A stretch of DNA of 64,000 nucleotides from Paraprevotella xylaniphila YIT 11841 (GTDB taxonomy: Bacteria > Bacteroidota > Bacteroidia > Bacteroidales > Bacteroidaceae), in assembly GCF_000205165.1 (NCBI RefSeq), contig NZ_GL883865.1, positions 170,425-234,424 of the forward strand. The letters are read 5' to 3'. Positions 55,505 to 64,000 of the stretch are shown here, piece after piece; position 1 is the first letter of the stretch; each line of letters opens with the position of its first letter. A program made the translations under genes and the position numbers. A model generated the notes under the pieces. It ran no database searches. It saw only the letters and a list, made by a program, of their open reading frames with translations, and was not told the DNA's origin.

Positions 55505-56812
55505 TTATTCAGAAGTATTTTTTCGTTTCAGGAATTCATAGCCAAAGCGGCAATGCAGGCAGTATTTCCGGTCGCAATACTCTTTTTTCAGTTGGATGAG
55601 CGCTTGCGAATCCGACGCGCTGTCCACTTTGATGCCGCATTCGGCCCATTGGCGCGTGATATAGTTGTTTTCCGCCTTGATTGGTTCTAAGAATTGCAAA
55701 GCCCGTTCGCAATATTTGTCATTACCATGGGTTTGTCCGTAGGCATACAGCAGCGGGACGACGGTGTTGATGGTGATAAGGTTCAATGAGCCTGCCGTCA
55801 GGGCTTTGGCGTTTTTGTGGCTTGGGCATCCGAAAGTATAGTGCGACTCCCAATAGGGTGTGGCGTGTGTGGAGAGCATGTCGTGCAGTTCTTCCAATGT
55901 CCGGGCTTCCAGTAACCGGGAAAATCCTGCCGTTTGGTTATAATACAGTTGGGTGAGCTGCGCGATGCGCACATGGGGAAAGTTCTGCGGTCTCAGGCGC
56001 AGGAATTTCCATGCTGCCGCGTCCATGGCCGTAAGGGCAAACTTATGTGCCAGATAGTCATATTCCCGTTTCAACCGGGGATAATAATCATCGTCGATGG
56101 CTTCGTCGCGGTATTTTTTCGGAATTGTATCGAAGTCCAACAATCCGGCCTGGCCCATGAATACGGCTTCTATCTGGAACAGGTTGTCGCGGTGGTGTGC
56201 CACAGCTTGCAACGGGATATGTTGTGCCCACGTTTCGAAAGCGTCCCCGTTGATGCCGAAACCGAAATTGCGGGACAGGGTGATGAAATAAGCCCGTTCC
56301 CAATCGCCTTGCAGTTTTTCCACACGGGCGGCTACAGCTTGAGCACGTTGTTCCAACCGTTCGTAAAGCAGGGCGTTCATCCAACTGTGCACTGTGAACG
56401 GGTCGATTTGAGGAATGATGCGGTGGCATCGCGGATAATCCGTTGTTCGGCACAGTTCCTCGTAGTTCTCGCGCAGGTAGCCCGGAACTTCCAGTTTCAT
56501 CTGTGGAAGTGTCTTTCCGTCTTGTGTGGTGACGGGGCGGTCGGCTGTTTCCGTCACATGCAGGATGACGTTGTTATAATGTATGTCTTCGTGATGACCG
56601 TGGACGTACCAGTCGGTGGATCGTCCGTGAATCTCGATGTTGCCCACCCATGTCGTCCCGTCCAGTTTGATTTTGGCGTTGAAAAAGTCAGGGCCGGCGT
56701 TTCTGTTGAGTGTTCCCGGGTCGATGACCTCTACCGTTTGGCCGTCTGTGGTTTGCAACGGTTTGAGTGGAAAGAGTTTGTATTTCCAGATGTAGTGCAG
56801 CAGCTTTTCCAT
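55505..56812 (-). CDS. DUF2851 family protein
   Basis: This 435-residue protein starts at MEKLLHYIWKYKLFPLKPLQ (the longer frame adds 17 residues before the Met). It has GPDFFNAKIKLDGTTWVGNIEIHGRSTDW (given as GPDFFNAKIKLDG and WVGNIEIHGRSTDW, about 41-70), the highly conserved start of DUF2851, and ends with a Cys-rich CDRKYCLHCRFGYEFL (about 412-427). The family is Bacteroidetes-specific and uncharacterised; the frequent neighbour dprA hints at DNA metabolism but is weak evidence. Divergent from dapB. Confidence 0.85.
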   Translation of the reverse strand: MEKLLHYIWKYKLFPLKPLQTTDGQTVEVIDPGTLNRNAGPDFFNAKIKLDGTTWVGNIEIHGRSTDWYVHGHHEDIHYNNVILHVTETADRPVTTQDGKTLPQMKLEVPGYLRENYEELCRTTDYPRCHRIIPQIDPFTVHSWMNALLYERLEQRAQAVAARVEKLQGDWERAYFITLSRNFGFGINGDAFETWAQHIPLQAVAHHRDNLFQIEAVFMGQAGLLDFDTIPKKYRDEAIDDDYYPRLKREYDYLAHKFALTAMDAAAWKFLRLRPQNFPHVRIAQLTQLYYNQTAGFSRLLEARTLEELHDMLSTHATPYWESHYTFGCPSHKNAKALTAGSLNLITINTVVPLLYAYGQTHGNDKYCERALQFLEPIKAENNYITRQWAECGIKVDSASDSQALIQLKKEYCDRKYCLHCRFGYEFLKRKNTSE

Positions 56813-56873
56813 GGTGCAAGGGCTGAAAAGTTTATTTTTACTAACAAAAGTAATGAAATTCAAGTCAAATCCC

Positions 56874-56881
56874 TATCTTTG
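56874..56881 (+). promoter_or_regulatory. Promoter -7 element (TATCTTTG) of dapB-lepB run
   Basis: An exact TAnnTTTG match 33 bases before the dapB ATG. It shows that the very long open frame running into dapB from 55934 is not its real start. Confidence 0.5.
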
Positions 56882-56914
56882 CGAGAGAAAATATCAGCAT
56901 ATTACTTGAAAAAT

Positions 56915-57670
56915 ATGAAAATCGCATTAATTGGCTATGGCAAGATGGGTCACATGATAGAGCAAATCGCTTTGGAACGTGGCCATGAAATAGTGAGTAT
57001 CATCGACATCGACAACCGCGAAGACTTCGCTTCGGAAGCTTTCCGGAGTGCAGATGTGGCTATCGAGTTTACTACGCCCCAGACGGCATACGACAATTAT
57101 CTGCAGGCTTTTGCCGCCGGGGTAAAAGTGGTGTCGGGCAGTACGGGATGGATACCCGAACATGGCGAAGAAGTACGCCGCTTGTGTCGCGAAGAGGGAC
57201 ATACGCTTTTCTGGAGCAGCAACTTCAGCCTCGGCGTGGCTATCTTCGGGGCTGTAAACCGTTATCTGGCGCACATCATGTCCGGTTTTCCGGCCTACGA
57301 TGTGAGGATGGAGGAAGTGCACCATGTGCATAAGTTGGATGCGCCGAGCGGGACGGCCATTACGTTGGCCGAAGACCTGATCCATGCCATCGGTCGTAAA
57401 GACAAATGGGTGAAGGGTACGTTTACGGCACCGGATGGTACGGTGAGCGGTACGGAGGCGTGTGCAGCCAACGAATTGCGGGTGGACAGCATACGCCGTG
57501 GCGAGGTGCCGGGCATACATTCTGTGGTTTATGACAGCGAGGCGGACTGCATTACGATTACCCATGATGCGCACAACCGGAAAGGGTTTGCGTTGGGTGC
57601 CGTACTGGCTGCCGAATATACGGCCACACATGAGGGGTTGCTTACGATGGATGATTTATTCCAATTTTAA
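56915..57670 (+). CDS. dapB: 4-hydroxy-tetrahydrodipicolinate reductase
   Basis: DapB reduces hydroxy-tetrahydrodipicolinate in lysine/DAP synthesis. The 251-residue protein starts at MKIALIGYGKMGHMIEQIA (nucleotide-binding GYGKMG, about 7-12). The catalytic signature is EVHHVHKLDAPSGTAITLAE (about 133-152, His and Lys), and SNFSLGVAIF (about 107) is typical. It is the first gene of dapB-lepB-lepB paralog-wbqC; lepB starts 20 bases after its stop. Confidence 0.96.
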   Translation: MKIALIGYGKMGHMIEQIALERGHEIVSIIDIDNREDFASEAFRSADVAIEFTTPQTAYDNYLQAFAAGVKVVSGSTGWIPEHGEEVRRLCREEGHTLFWSSNFSLGVAIFGAVNRYLAHIMSGFPAYDVRMEEVHHVHKLDAPSGTAITLAEDLIHAIGRKDKWVKGTFTAPDGTVSGTEACAANELRVDSIRRGEVPGIHSVVYDSEADCITITHDAHNRKGFALGAVLAAEYTATHEGLLTMDDLFQF

Positions 57671-57690
57671 ACGACATTTGAAAGAAAGAC

Positions 57691-59139
57691 ATGAAGAAAC
57701 TCAGGCAGAAGCCCACACGGGCACAATGGATAAAGATGGGCGTCGTAATGGCCCTCTATTTGGCTTTTCTTGTATGGATCAAGAGTTGGTGGGGATTGTT
57801 GGTTGTGCCGTTCATCTATGACGCTTACATCACGAAACGCATTCCTTGGACATGGTGGAAAGAAGCAGAAAGTCCCGTGACGCGCACGGTGATGAGTTGG
57901 GTGGATGCCATCGTGTTTGCTTTAGTGGCTGTGTATTTCGTCAATATCTATTTTTTCCAAAATTATACGATTCCATCGTCTTCGCTCGAAAAGTCGCTTT
58001 TGGTGGGCGATTACCTGTTCGTGAGCAAGATGAGCTACGGGCCGCGCAAGCCGCAGACACCTTTGTCCATGCCGCTTACGCAGCACACAATGCCTCTTGT
58101 GGGGTGCAAGTCGTATATCGAATGGCCGCAGTGGGATTACGAGCGTGTTCCGGGCGGACGGGTACAGTTGAACGATATCGTGGTGTTCAATTACCCGGCG
58201 GGCGATACGGTGACCGTGAACCCGGAATACCAGAACATGGATTTTTATGCCATCGCATACGGTATCGGCGGTCAGCAATATATGCAGCTGCATGGTGGTT
58301 ATCCGCTTTTGGATTCGCTCACCCGACAGCAGCAGCGTGACTTCTTTGCCGAACTTTATGCTATGGGTCGTCAGTATATCGACCAGAATTCCCAAATGTT
58401 CGGAGGAGTGATGTCGCGGCCGGTAGATCGCCGGGAAAATTATGTGAAACGCTGCGTGGGACTGCCCGGACAGACACTTCAAATCAAGAATCATGTGGTC
58501 TATCTGGATGGGAAACCCAACAAGGAGCCGGACAATGTGCAGTACGATTACTTCGTACGTCTGAAACAAGATATTCCGGACGAGTTGGTGCGTGAATTGG
58601 GCATCAGCCAGGAAGATTTGGCCTCGCTGTCCGAAACGGGGACGATGCCTCTGACACAGCGTGCTTACGAACGTCTGAAAACTTGTACGGACATTGTGGA
58701 CAGTATTGCTTACGACAGTACGAATTCCGTGCCTGATGGTTTGTATCCGCTCAATGCCTGGACGGGTTGGACGCGTGACAATTACGGTCCCGTGTGGATT
58801 CCTGCCAAAGGTGAGTCCGTCAAACTGACCATGGACAATATCGCCGTGTATGAACGTCCTATCCGAGTATACGAACATAACGACCTTGAAGTGAAGGACG
58901 GGAAGATTTTCATTAACGGAAAACAGGCGGACAGCTATACGTTCAAGATGGATTACTATTGGATGCAGGGTGATAACCGCCATAATTCGGCCGATTCGCG
59001 TTATTGGGGTTTTGTTCCCGAAGACCACATTGTGGGCAAGCCGATACTTATTTGGCTTTCGTTGGATAAAGACCGTGGATGGTTCGACGGCCATGTGCGG
59101 TGGAATCGCCTGTTCCGTTGGGTAGACAATATCAAATAG
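57691..59139 (+). CDS. lepB: Signal peptidase I
   Basis: LepB cuts signal peptides at the inner membrane. This is a long 482-residue form with three hydrophobic segments at the N-terminus (about 15-45 and 70-90). Catalytic Ser98 lies in TIPSSSLEKSLLVGDYLFV, and the general-base Lys253 in NYVKRCVGLPG. GDNRHNSADSR (about 433) is the conserved box E. Large insertions separate Ser and Lys, as in Bacteroidetes LepB. It is followed by a second, inactive paralog. Confidence 0.93.
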   Translation: MKKLRQKPTRAQWIKMGVVMALYLAFLVWIKSWWGLLVVPFIYDAYITKRIPWTWWKEAESPVTRTVMSWVDAIVFALVAVYFVNIYFFQNYTIPSSSLEKSLLVGDYLFVSKMSYGPRKPQTPLSMPLTQHTMPLVGCKSYIEWPQWDYERVPGGRVQLNDIVVFNYPAGDTVTVNPEYQNMDFYAIAYGIGGQQYMQLHGGYPLLDSLTRQQQRDFFAELYAMGRQYIDQNSQMFGGVMSRPVDRRENYVKRCVGLPGQTLQIKNHVVYLDGKPNKEPDNVQYDYFVRLKQDIPDELVRELGISQEDLASLSETGTMPLTQRAYERLKTCTDIVDSIAYDSTNSVPDGLYPLNAWTGWTRDNYGPVWIPAKGESVKLTMDNIAVYERPIRVYEHNDLEVKDGKIFINGKQADSYTFKMDYYWMQGDNRHNSADSRYWGFVPEDHIVGKPILIWLSLDKDRGWFDGHVRWNRLFRWVDNIK

Positions 59140-59149
59140 ACGACATAGG

Positions 59150-59902
59150 TTGAAGACGGTTGGACGATTGTGTGCCGTGCTGCTGGCCGCTGCCATCGGG
59201 GTGGTCTTGGTCAGAGGGTGTTGGGTGTCTCTCATCGAGATACCTGAGGATGGCGAGCGTCCCGTCTTCATGGCAGGTGACCGTGTGGCGGTGAACCGTA
59301 TGGCATACGGGTTGCGTCTGTCGCCTATGCGTTGGTGGGGGGATGTGCGTTGGTGGGCTGAACCCGTGCCAAGGGGCGATTGGGTGGCTTTCAACGATCC
59401 TTCTGCAGGTGAGGATGATGAACGGTTTATAGATGAGCGCGATGTTTTTATAGGGTTCTGTTATGCCGTTCCTGGCGATAGCTTGTGGATTGATTCGTTG
59501 GGAAAGGTCTATCGTGCCTGTCCGCGTGTCGGTCGCTCATGCAGGGTGGTTGAGCTTCCCCGGAAGAATGCTTATGTCACGCTCACGCCCGATAATATGC
59601 AATGGTATTGCCGTATGATTAATCTACACGAAGGAGTGCATGCAGCCATTATCCATGATTCGCTTTGTGTGTCAGGGCATTTCGTGTCAAGTTTCCGTTT
59701 TACCCACGACTATTATTGGATGTCGTCGGCCAATGAGCGTAACCATGCCGATTCACGAACTTTCGGTTTTGTGCCCGATACATACATTATCGGTAGGTTG
59801 AGCCGTATTCTTTATTCTTGGGATACCAAAGTGCCTTGGTATGCCCGGTTTCGTGCTCACCGCACGATGATGAAGGTGTCTCAGGAGAATCCAAATCCAT
59901 GA
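59150..59902 (+). CDS. Signal-peptidase-like protein lacking the catalytic Ser and Lys
   Basis: The 250-residue product is a LepB paralog. It has one N-terminal helix (about 6-22) and matches LepB at DRVAVNRMAYG (about 44-54), FCYAVPGD (about 103-110) and HDYYWMSSANERNHADSRTFGFVPDTYIIG (given as HDYYWMSSANERNHADSR, then FGFVPDTYIIG). The catalytic Ser of IPSSS is Gly (IPEDGER, residue 35), the Lys of VKRCVG is Gly (FIGFCYA, residue 102), and the GDNR box is SANE. So the peptidase chemistry should be absent. It appears to start at TTG, 10 bases after lepB. It may be a partner or regulator of LepB, or a decayed copy that is still open. Confidence 0.8.
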   Translation: MKTVGRLCAVLLAAAIGVVLVRGCWVSLIEIPEDGERPVFMAGDRVAVNRMAYGLRLSPMRWWGDVRWWAEPVPRGDWVAFNDPSAGEDDERFIDERDVFIGFCYAVPGDSLWIDSLGKVYRACPRVGRSCRVVELPRKNAYVTLTPDNMQWYCRMINLHEGVHAAIIHDSLCVSGHFVSSFRFTHDYYWMSSANERNHADSRTFGFVPDTYIIGRLSRILYSWDTKVPWYARFRAHRTMMKVSQENPNP

Positions 59903-60576
59903 TGATGAATACTGTTTGTTTACTTTCTACGACTTATTTCGGCCCAGTGCAATACTATGCCAAGCTGTATGCCTATCCCGAAGTGTGGATGGAGGCCCAT
60001 GAACATTATGTGAAGCAGACCTACCGTAACCGTTGCCTCATCGCTTCTCCTTCCGGTGTGCAAGCGTTGACCGTTCCGGTGGTGAAGCCAGGCACGGATA
60101 AGTGCCTTATGAAAGACATCCGTATTTCCGACCATGGCAATTGGCGGCATTTGCATTGGAATGCTTTGGAGACGGCTTACCGCAACAGCCCTTTCTTTGA
60201 GTATTATGCCGACGACTTCCTCCCGTTTTATACACAGAAGTGGGACTTCCTTTTTGATTTTAACGAAGCAATACGTGCCAAGGTTTGCGAACTTATAGAC
60301 TTGCACCCGAAAGTCTTACCTACGGCTTCTTATGGTGTCATAAATGGGATGAATAGCGTGGATTCGGCTGTGGGATATGTCGAATATGCCGTAGATGATT
60401 TTCGGGAGAAGATTAGCCCGAAAGTGCCTTCAGCTATGGATAAGGGATTTGTGTCTAATTCTTACTATCAGGTGTTTAGAGAGAAACATGGTTTCTTGCC
60501 TAACCTAAGTGTGGTCGACCTTTTGTTTAATATGGGACCGGAGGCGGTTTTGGTGCTACGTGATTCGGTTATATAG
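59899..60576 (+). CDS. WbqC family protein
   Basis: This 225-residue protein starts at MMMNTVCLLSTTYFGPVQYY; the ATGA overlap with the previous gene fixes the start. WbqC-family hallmarks are FGPVQYYAKLY (about 14-24), TYRNRCLIASPSG (about 41) and KDIRISDHGNWRHLHWNALETAYRNSPFFEYY (given as KDIRISDHGNWRHLHWNALE and TAYRNSPFF, about 73-103). The family is linked to O-antigen/lipid glycan loci but the reaction is not established. It is the last gene of the dapB-lepB run. Confidence 0.85.
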   Translation: MMMNTVCLLSTTYFGPVQYYAKLYAYPEVWMEAHEHYVKQTYRNRCLIASPSGVQALTVPVVKPGTDKCLMKDIRISDHGNWRHLHWNALETAYRNSPFFEYYADDFLPFYTQKWDFLFDFNEAIRAKVCELIDLHPKVLPTASYGVINGMNSVDSAVGYVEYAVDDFREKISPKVPSAMDKGFVSNSYYQVFREKHGFLPNLSVVDLLFNMGPEAVLVLRDSVI

Positions 60577-60716
60577 GGGGAAGGGTAATTAAAAGTCCTG
60601 CATTGTTTTGGGATTCCTGTTAAAATAGGAATATTAGCAATCTTACATATATTAGGATGCTTATAAAATGCTATTCCTTGTTAAGATAGTCCTACTTTAT
60701 ATTGTGGAAAATCTTC

Positions 60717-60724
60717 TATTTTTG
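60717..60724 (+). promoter_or_regulatory. Promoter -7 element (TATTTTTG) of the fucosidase gene
   Basis: An exact TAnnTTTG match 50 bases before the ATG. The rest of 60577-60773 shows only AT-rich sequence. Confidence 0.5.
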
Positions 60725-60773
60725 TAGACATTATTTGTCTGCATTATATTAATTACCTAAATGTAAGGATGAT

Positions 60774-63700
60774 ATGAAAAACAAAAACCTGAATCTGAGA
60801 AAGAATTTGGCCGGATTTGTTTTCTTGGCCTCTTTTTCTGTAAACGCACAAGATGTGCCTGTTGCAACGGGGGAATACGCTCCTGATTGGGATAATTTGG
60901 GAAAGTGGGAGTGTCCTGAATGGTATCAGGATGTCAAATTTGGTATTTGGGCACATTGGGATCCCCAATGTCAGGCTGCGGGAGGTGACTGGTATGCCCG
61001 TGGCATGTATTTCAAGGGCAGCGGAAATTACAATTGGCATGTAAGCCATTTCGGTGATCCTTGTGTACCTAATACCGACTTCGGTTATAAGGACTTGTGT
61101 AACGCATGGAAAGCCGAGAAATGGGATCCCGAACATCTCATTGGGCTCTATCATGGCATGGGGGCACGTTATTTCTTTGCCATGGGGCAGCATCATGATA
61201 ATTTCGACTGTTGGGATTCTCCTTATCAACCATGGAATTCAGTGAATATCGGTCCTAAACGTGATGTGGTAGGTGAATGGGCCAAGGCTTGCGAGAAGTA
61301 TGGAATGCCATTAGGTGTGTCTATGCATGGTAGCCATGCTTGGTCGTGGTTTGAAATCGCCCAACCGTATGATGGCAATATGACAAAAGAAGATGGTAAG
61401 GGAAAATGGTGGGAAGGTTATGACCCACAGGACCTTTATGCACAACGTCATCCTCACAGTTCAGGATGGCAAGATGCAGGTGCTATACATGGACAATGGG
61501 CATGGGGCAATGGTGTGTCTTTGCCTAGCGAAGAATACAAGATGAAATTTCAAAACCGTGTGCTGCAATGTGTGAATGCCTATCATCCGGCCATGCTTTA
61601 TTTCGACGACACGGTGTTGCCGTTTTATGGGTGTGATGAGAACATCGGACTCAATATCCTTGCCCATGCTTACAATACTAATCCTGAAATGGTGGTGACC
61701 GGAAAGATTTTGGAGCCTATACATAAGGAGGCTATGATGTGGGATGTGGAGCGGGGGATTCCAGACCGTCCGCAGGAGAAACCATGGCAGACATGTACTT
61801 GCATCGGTGGTTGGCATTATGGTGAGAACGATTACAATGCTGGATATAAGTCTGCCGAGCATGTCGTAAGCATGCTTGTTGATATTGTCAGCAAGAACGG
61901 GAACCTGTTGCTTTCCATTCCTATCAAAGGGGATGGTACGTTGGATGACAAGGAGATGAAATTCATTGCCGACGTGAAAGCCTGGATGGATCAGAATTCA
62001 CGTTCCATATACGGTACACGTGTATGGAAATCATTTGGGGAGGGACCCTCTGCAGAAGCATCGCGCCCGATTAATAACCAAGGATTTAATGAAGGCAACG
62101 ATTATTCGGCAAAGGACGTGCGTTATGTCGTTAAATACGCCAAGACGGAGCAGGATGTCGATACTGTTTTTGCCACCGTTATGCGTTGGCCTGCGCAGCG
62201 GACTTTCACATTCCGTCATTTAGGGCGCGCAAGCGAACATTTTTCCGGTGAAATTGAAAGCATTGAACTGTTAGGTCACGGTGTTGTGGAGCATAAGCTT
62301 ACGATGGAAGGGCTTATGGTGCAATTGCCTGAAAAGAAAACAAATGATATTGCTCCAGTGTTTGCCATAACCTTTGAGCCGGGTACGGACAAACCGGTTT
62401 CACTCGCTGAGTTGGTCGATTATTGCAAAATTCTTACCGAAGGAGCTGATGGTAGCATAAAGCCTGTCAATACAGGTAGCCCTAATGTGACTGCATTGTC
62501 TGATTTGAAGTATGCCGCAGAAGAAGCTGAAGCATGTCTTGAAGGCTCTGCCGATGAGCAAGCCGCAGCCTTGCGGAAATTACGTGAGGCATTTGAGGAT
62601 TGCCTTGGTAAGGATGTTACTCCTGCTGCCGCGCCTCTTTATACGGGCGAAGACTTGACTGTTGATAAACTTGAAGAAGCTGCCGGTTTCAGTCGTACAC
62701 CGGATACACGAAATGGGAAAAGATTCGGGAAACCTGCCAATTGGACGGTGACGGATTTTAATATTCCAAACGGGAACGATGGGGTCAAGCAGGGGCTTGA
62801 TGCTTATGGTGGTACGGAGGCATTGATGTTGGGGGTATGGGATGACCGGAATGCTGCAACGGATTGTGATTTATCCCAGGCTTCCATACGGCGTACCATA
62901 CGTCTCACGCCTGGTACATACTATTTTGGAGCGACTTTCAATGCTGCTTACCAATTACCGGATGAAGCTTATATGTTTGCAACTCCTGGTAATGCTGAAA
63001 ATCTGCAAACTGCGGATATACCGGCTAAGTCTATTGCTTGGGCACGCTTAAACACGGCACCTAATGACGGAAGTGAAGTGCCCCCAAAAAGTTGGTGGGG
63101 GATTACTTTTATTATAGAAGAAGAGCAAGATGTGACGTTAGGATTTCAGGCTAATTTGCTTATGGGGAGCAGTACACAAGAATTCAGGGCCACCCGTTTG
63201 CAATTGCTTCGTTATGATGAAAGCCTGATTGTGGATATGAAAGATGTGACCTTGCCGTTTCTTTACGAACGTTCCAATTTTTCCCGTTTGGACGAAAATG
63301 TAACTACGCGTTTCGCAACTCCCAAATATTGGCAAGTAGAAAACTTTAAAATCCCCAATGGGGCTGAGGGGGTAAAAAATGGTATAGATAATCATCCGGG
63401 TTATAATTGTTTGATGTTGGGAGTATGGCAAGACCGTAGCAGAAACCAAGAAGGCTCACTCGCTGACGCACGCATTTATCGTAAATTGTACTTGGAACCT
63501 GGTACCTATACGCTAAAAGTCCAATTTCAAACAAGTTATGGCTTGACATCCAGTGCCTATATGTTTGCTGCCACCGAACTGATGACCACAAAAAAACTTG
63601 TACGCAATTCTTTGGCGAAGTATTCTCTTAATAAAGTAGGAGAAAAGGATGAACGTTGGCGTTCCATTACATTCATGGTTGACAGACCTCAAGATATTTA

Positions 63701-63926
63701 TGTGGGATGGCAAGCGAGTTTGAATTTAGGTGGTGAGACGCAAGAGTTTCGTGTGAAAGAAGTACAACTGCTTTACTCTCCCAAGCAGGGTGGGGATGCC
63801 GTGTCTTCAGCCAAAACAGGGTTTGTTTCAGAGGAAGGCCGTTTATACAATTTGAAGGGGCAAAAATTAAGTAAGGAACCTCATCGGGGGATCTACATAA
63901 AGAATGGTCGTAAAATTTTAAAATAG
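60774..63926 (+). CDS. Secreted GH29 alpha-L-fucosidase with two DUF5013-like modules and a C-terminal tail
   Basis: The 1050-residue product has a signal peptide ending near residue 26 (SVNA). The GH29 barrel occupies about 35-420: KFGIWAHWDPQ (about 54), RYFFAMGQHHDNFD (about 132-145), and YHPAMLYFDDTVLP (about 270), whose Asp residues are nucleophile candidates. KNGNLLLSIPIKGDGTLD (about 371) is typical. Two related beta-sandwich modules of about 180 residues follow (about 620-810 and 820-1000), both with FxxPxxWxVxxFxIPNG. The end is a short tail, HRGIYIKNGRKILK, like that of the esterase at 5.8 kb. It should release fucose from host or plant glycans. Confidence 0.87.
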   Translation: MKNKNLNLRKNLAGFVFLASFSVNAQDVPVATGEYAPDWDNLGKWECPEWYQDVKFGIWAHWDPQCQAAGGDWYARGMYFKGSGNYNWHVSHFGDPCVPNTDFGYKDLCNAWKAEKWDPEHLIGLYHGMGARYFFAMGQHHDNFDCWDSPYQPWNSVNIGPKRDVVGEWAKACEKYGMPLGVSMHGSHAWSWFEIAQPYDGNMTKEDGKGKWWEGYDPQDLYAQRHPHSSGWQDAGAIHGQWAWGNGVSLPSEEYKMKFQNRVLQCVNAYHPAMLYFDDTVLPFYGCDENIGLNILAHAYNTNPEMVVTGKILEPIHKEAMMWDVERGIPDRPQEKPWQTCTCIGGWHYGENDYNAGYKSAEHVVSMLVDIVSKNGNLLLSIPIKGDGTLDDKEMKFIADVKAWMDQNSRSIYGTRVWKSFGEGPSAEASRPINNQGFNEGNDYSAKDVRYVVKYAKTEQDVDTVFATVMRWPAQRTFTFRHLGRASEHFSGEIESIELLGHGVVEHKLTMEGLMVQLPEKKTNDIAPVFAITFEPGTDKPVSLAELVDYCKILTEGADGSIKPVNTGSPNVTALSDLKYAAEEAEACLEGSADEQAAALRKLREAFEDCLGKDVTPAAAPLYTGEDLTVDKLEEAAGFSRTPDTRNGKRFGKPANWTVTDFNIPNGNDGVKQGLDAYGGTEALMLGVWDDRNAATDCDLSQASIRRTIRLTPGTYYFGATFNAAYQLPDEAYMFATPGNAENLQTADIPAKSIAWARLNTAPNDGSEVPPKSWWGITFIIEEEQDVTLGFQANLLMGSSTQEFRATRLQLLRYDESLIVDMKDVTLPFLYERSNFSRLDENVTTRFATPKYWQVENFKIPNGAEGVKNGIDNHPGYNCLMLGVWQDRSRNQEGSLADARIYRKLYLEPGTYTLKVQFQTSYGLTSSAYMFAATELMTTKKLVRNSLAKYSLNKVGEKDERWRSITFMVDRPQDIYVGWQASLNLGGETQEFRVKEVQLLYSPKQGGDAVSSAKTGFVSEEGRLYNLKGQKLSKEPHRGIYIKNGRKILK
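63074..63095 (+). repeat. 22-bp exact copy of the sequence at 63972, inside the fucosidase gene
   Basis: The bases TGAAGTGCCCCC followed by AAAAAGTTGG are identical to 63972-63993. They lie in frame within the first DUF5013-like module and encode EVPPKSW. Confidence 0.8.
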
Positions 63927-63971
63927 TGGATTAGGATTTTATTGGTGTTCAAAAGTTAAAAAAAGGAATCT

Positions 63972-64000
63972 TGAAGTGCCCCCAAAAAGTTGGACGGGTT
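63972..64000. mobile_element. Possible IS3/IS150-type terminal sequence, cut by window end
   Basis: The last 29 bases start with TG and read TGAAGTGCCCCC-AAAAAGTTGGAC, which resembles the terminal inverted repeats of IS3/IS150-group elements (CCCCCAAAAAGTTGGAC). The element itself would lie beyond the window. Identification is from memory of the family pattern only. Confidence 0.45.

Noticed and set aside
55934..56914. Long in-frame extension upstream of dapB
   Set aside because: It is antisense to DUF2851, and a promoter element lies just before the normal dapB start.
57922..59394. 490-codon open frame antisense to lepB
   Set aside because: It is a shadow of lepB and its paralog, whose own frames carry clear family motifs. 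The antisense product has no signature.
1..64000. tRNA and rRNA genes
   Set aside because: I looked in the larger intergenic gaps for cloverleaf-like segments with a GTTCRA-type T-loop and for rRNA-like sequence, and found none I could support.

Overview
The window is chromosomal DNA from a gut-type Bacteroidales bacterium (Bacteroides, Phocaeicola or Paraprevotella-like; the sequence does not let me choose). The evidence is the fumarate reductase set frdCAB with a five-helix cytochrome b, Bacteroidetes-type promoters (TAnnTTTG) and no obvious Shine-Dalgarno sequences, NVEALA peptides paired with 6-bladed beta-propeller lipoproteins, a PorZ-type protein, DUF3160, DUF4294 and DUF2851 proteins, WbqC, and secreted GH29, GH43 and sialate-esterase enzymes.

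Layout. 0-8.9 kb: 3' end of a MATE transporter, NVEALA/propeller cassette 1, a radical SAM enzyme, an HhH/beta-barrel protein, a secreted esterase, DUF4294 and a TrmH-type methyltransferase. 9.4-13.3 kb: nadA overlapping a sugar-nucleotide group (FdtA-like isomerase, acetyltransferase, DegT aminotransferase). 13.3-21.6 kb: a reverse-strand run flavin reductase, leuS, yitT, acyltransferase, rdgB, porZ. 21.8-25.5 kb: a candidate structured ncRNA, mutS and an SDR oxidoreductase. 25.6-27.8 kb: NVEALA cassette 2 with a thiol lipoprotein. 28.2-35.1 kb: a reverse-strand run ychF, lgt, lipoprotein, DUF3160, CapA, GH43. 35.3-39.9 kb: polA, polyprenyl synthase and a truncated Rpn-type nuclease. 40.5-46.6 kb: mnmG, apt, uvrC, dtd, MazG-like, deoC on the reverse strand, with a parS-like palindrome between mnmG and apt. 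46.8-50.3 kb: frdCAB. 51-53.8 kb: NVEALA cassette 3 with two propellers. 54-57.7 kb: dprA, thioesterase, DUF2851, dapB. 57.7-60.6 kb: lepB, a catalytically dead lepB paralog and wbqC. 60.8-64 kb: a large GH29 fucosidase followed by what looks like an IS3-type end.

How it fits together. Most genes are housekeeping and sit in tight same-strand runs. Three NVEALA/propeller cassettes interrupt them. In every cassette the small Cys-containing peptide gene is upstream of the propeller lipoprotein. In two cassettes a strong RNA hairpin lies between the two genes, and in the third one lies between two propellers, as if the peptide is meant to be made in excess. A second theme is a family of intergenic repeats with an exact 22-bp period, present at six places. 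A third is the cell-surface/T9SS connection: porZ lies end-to-end with sugar-nucleotide genes, and two secreted hydrolases end in similar short tails.
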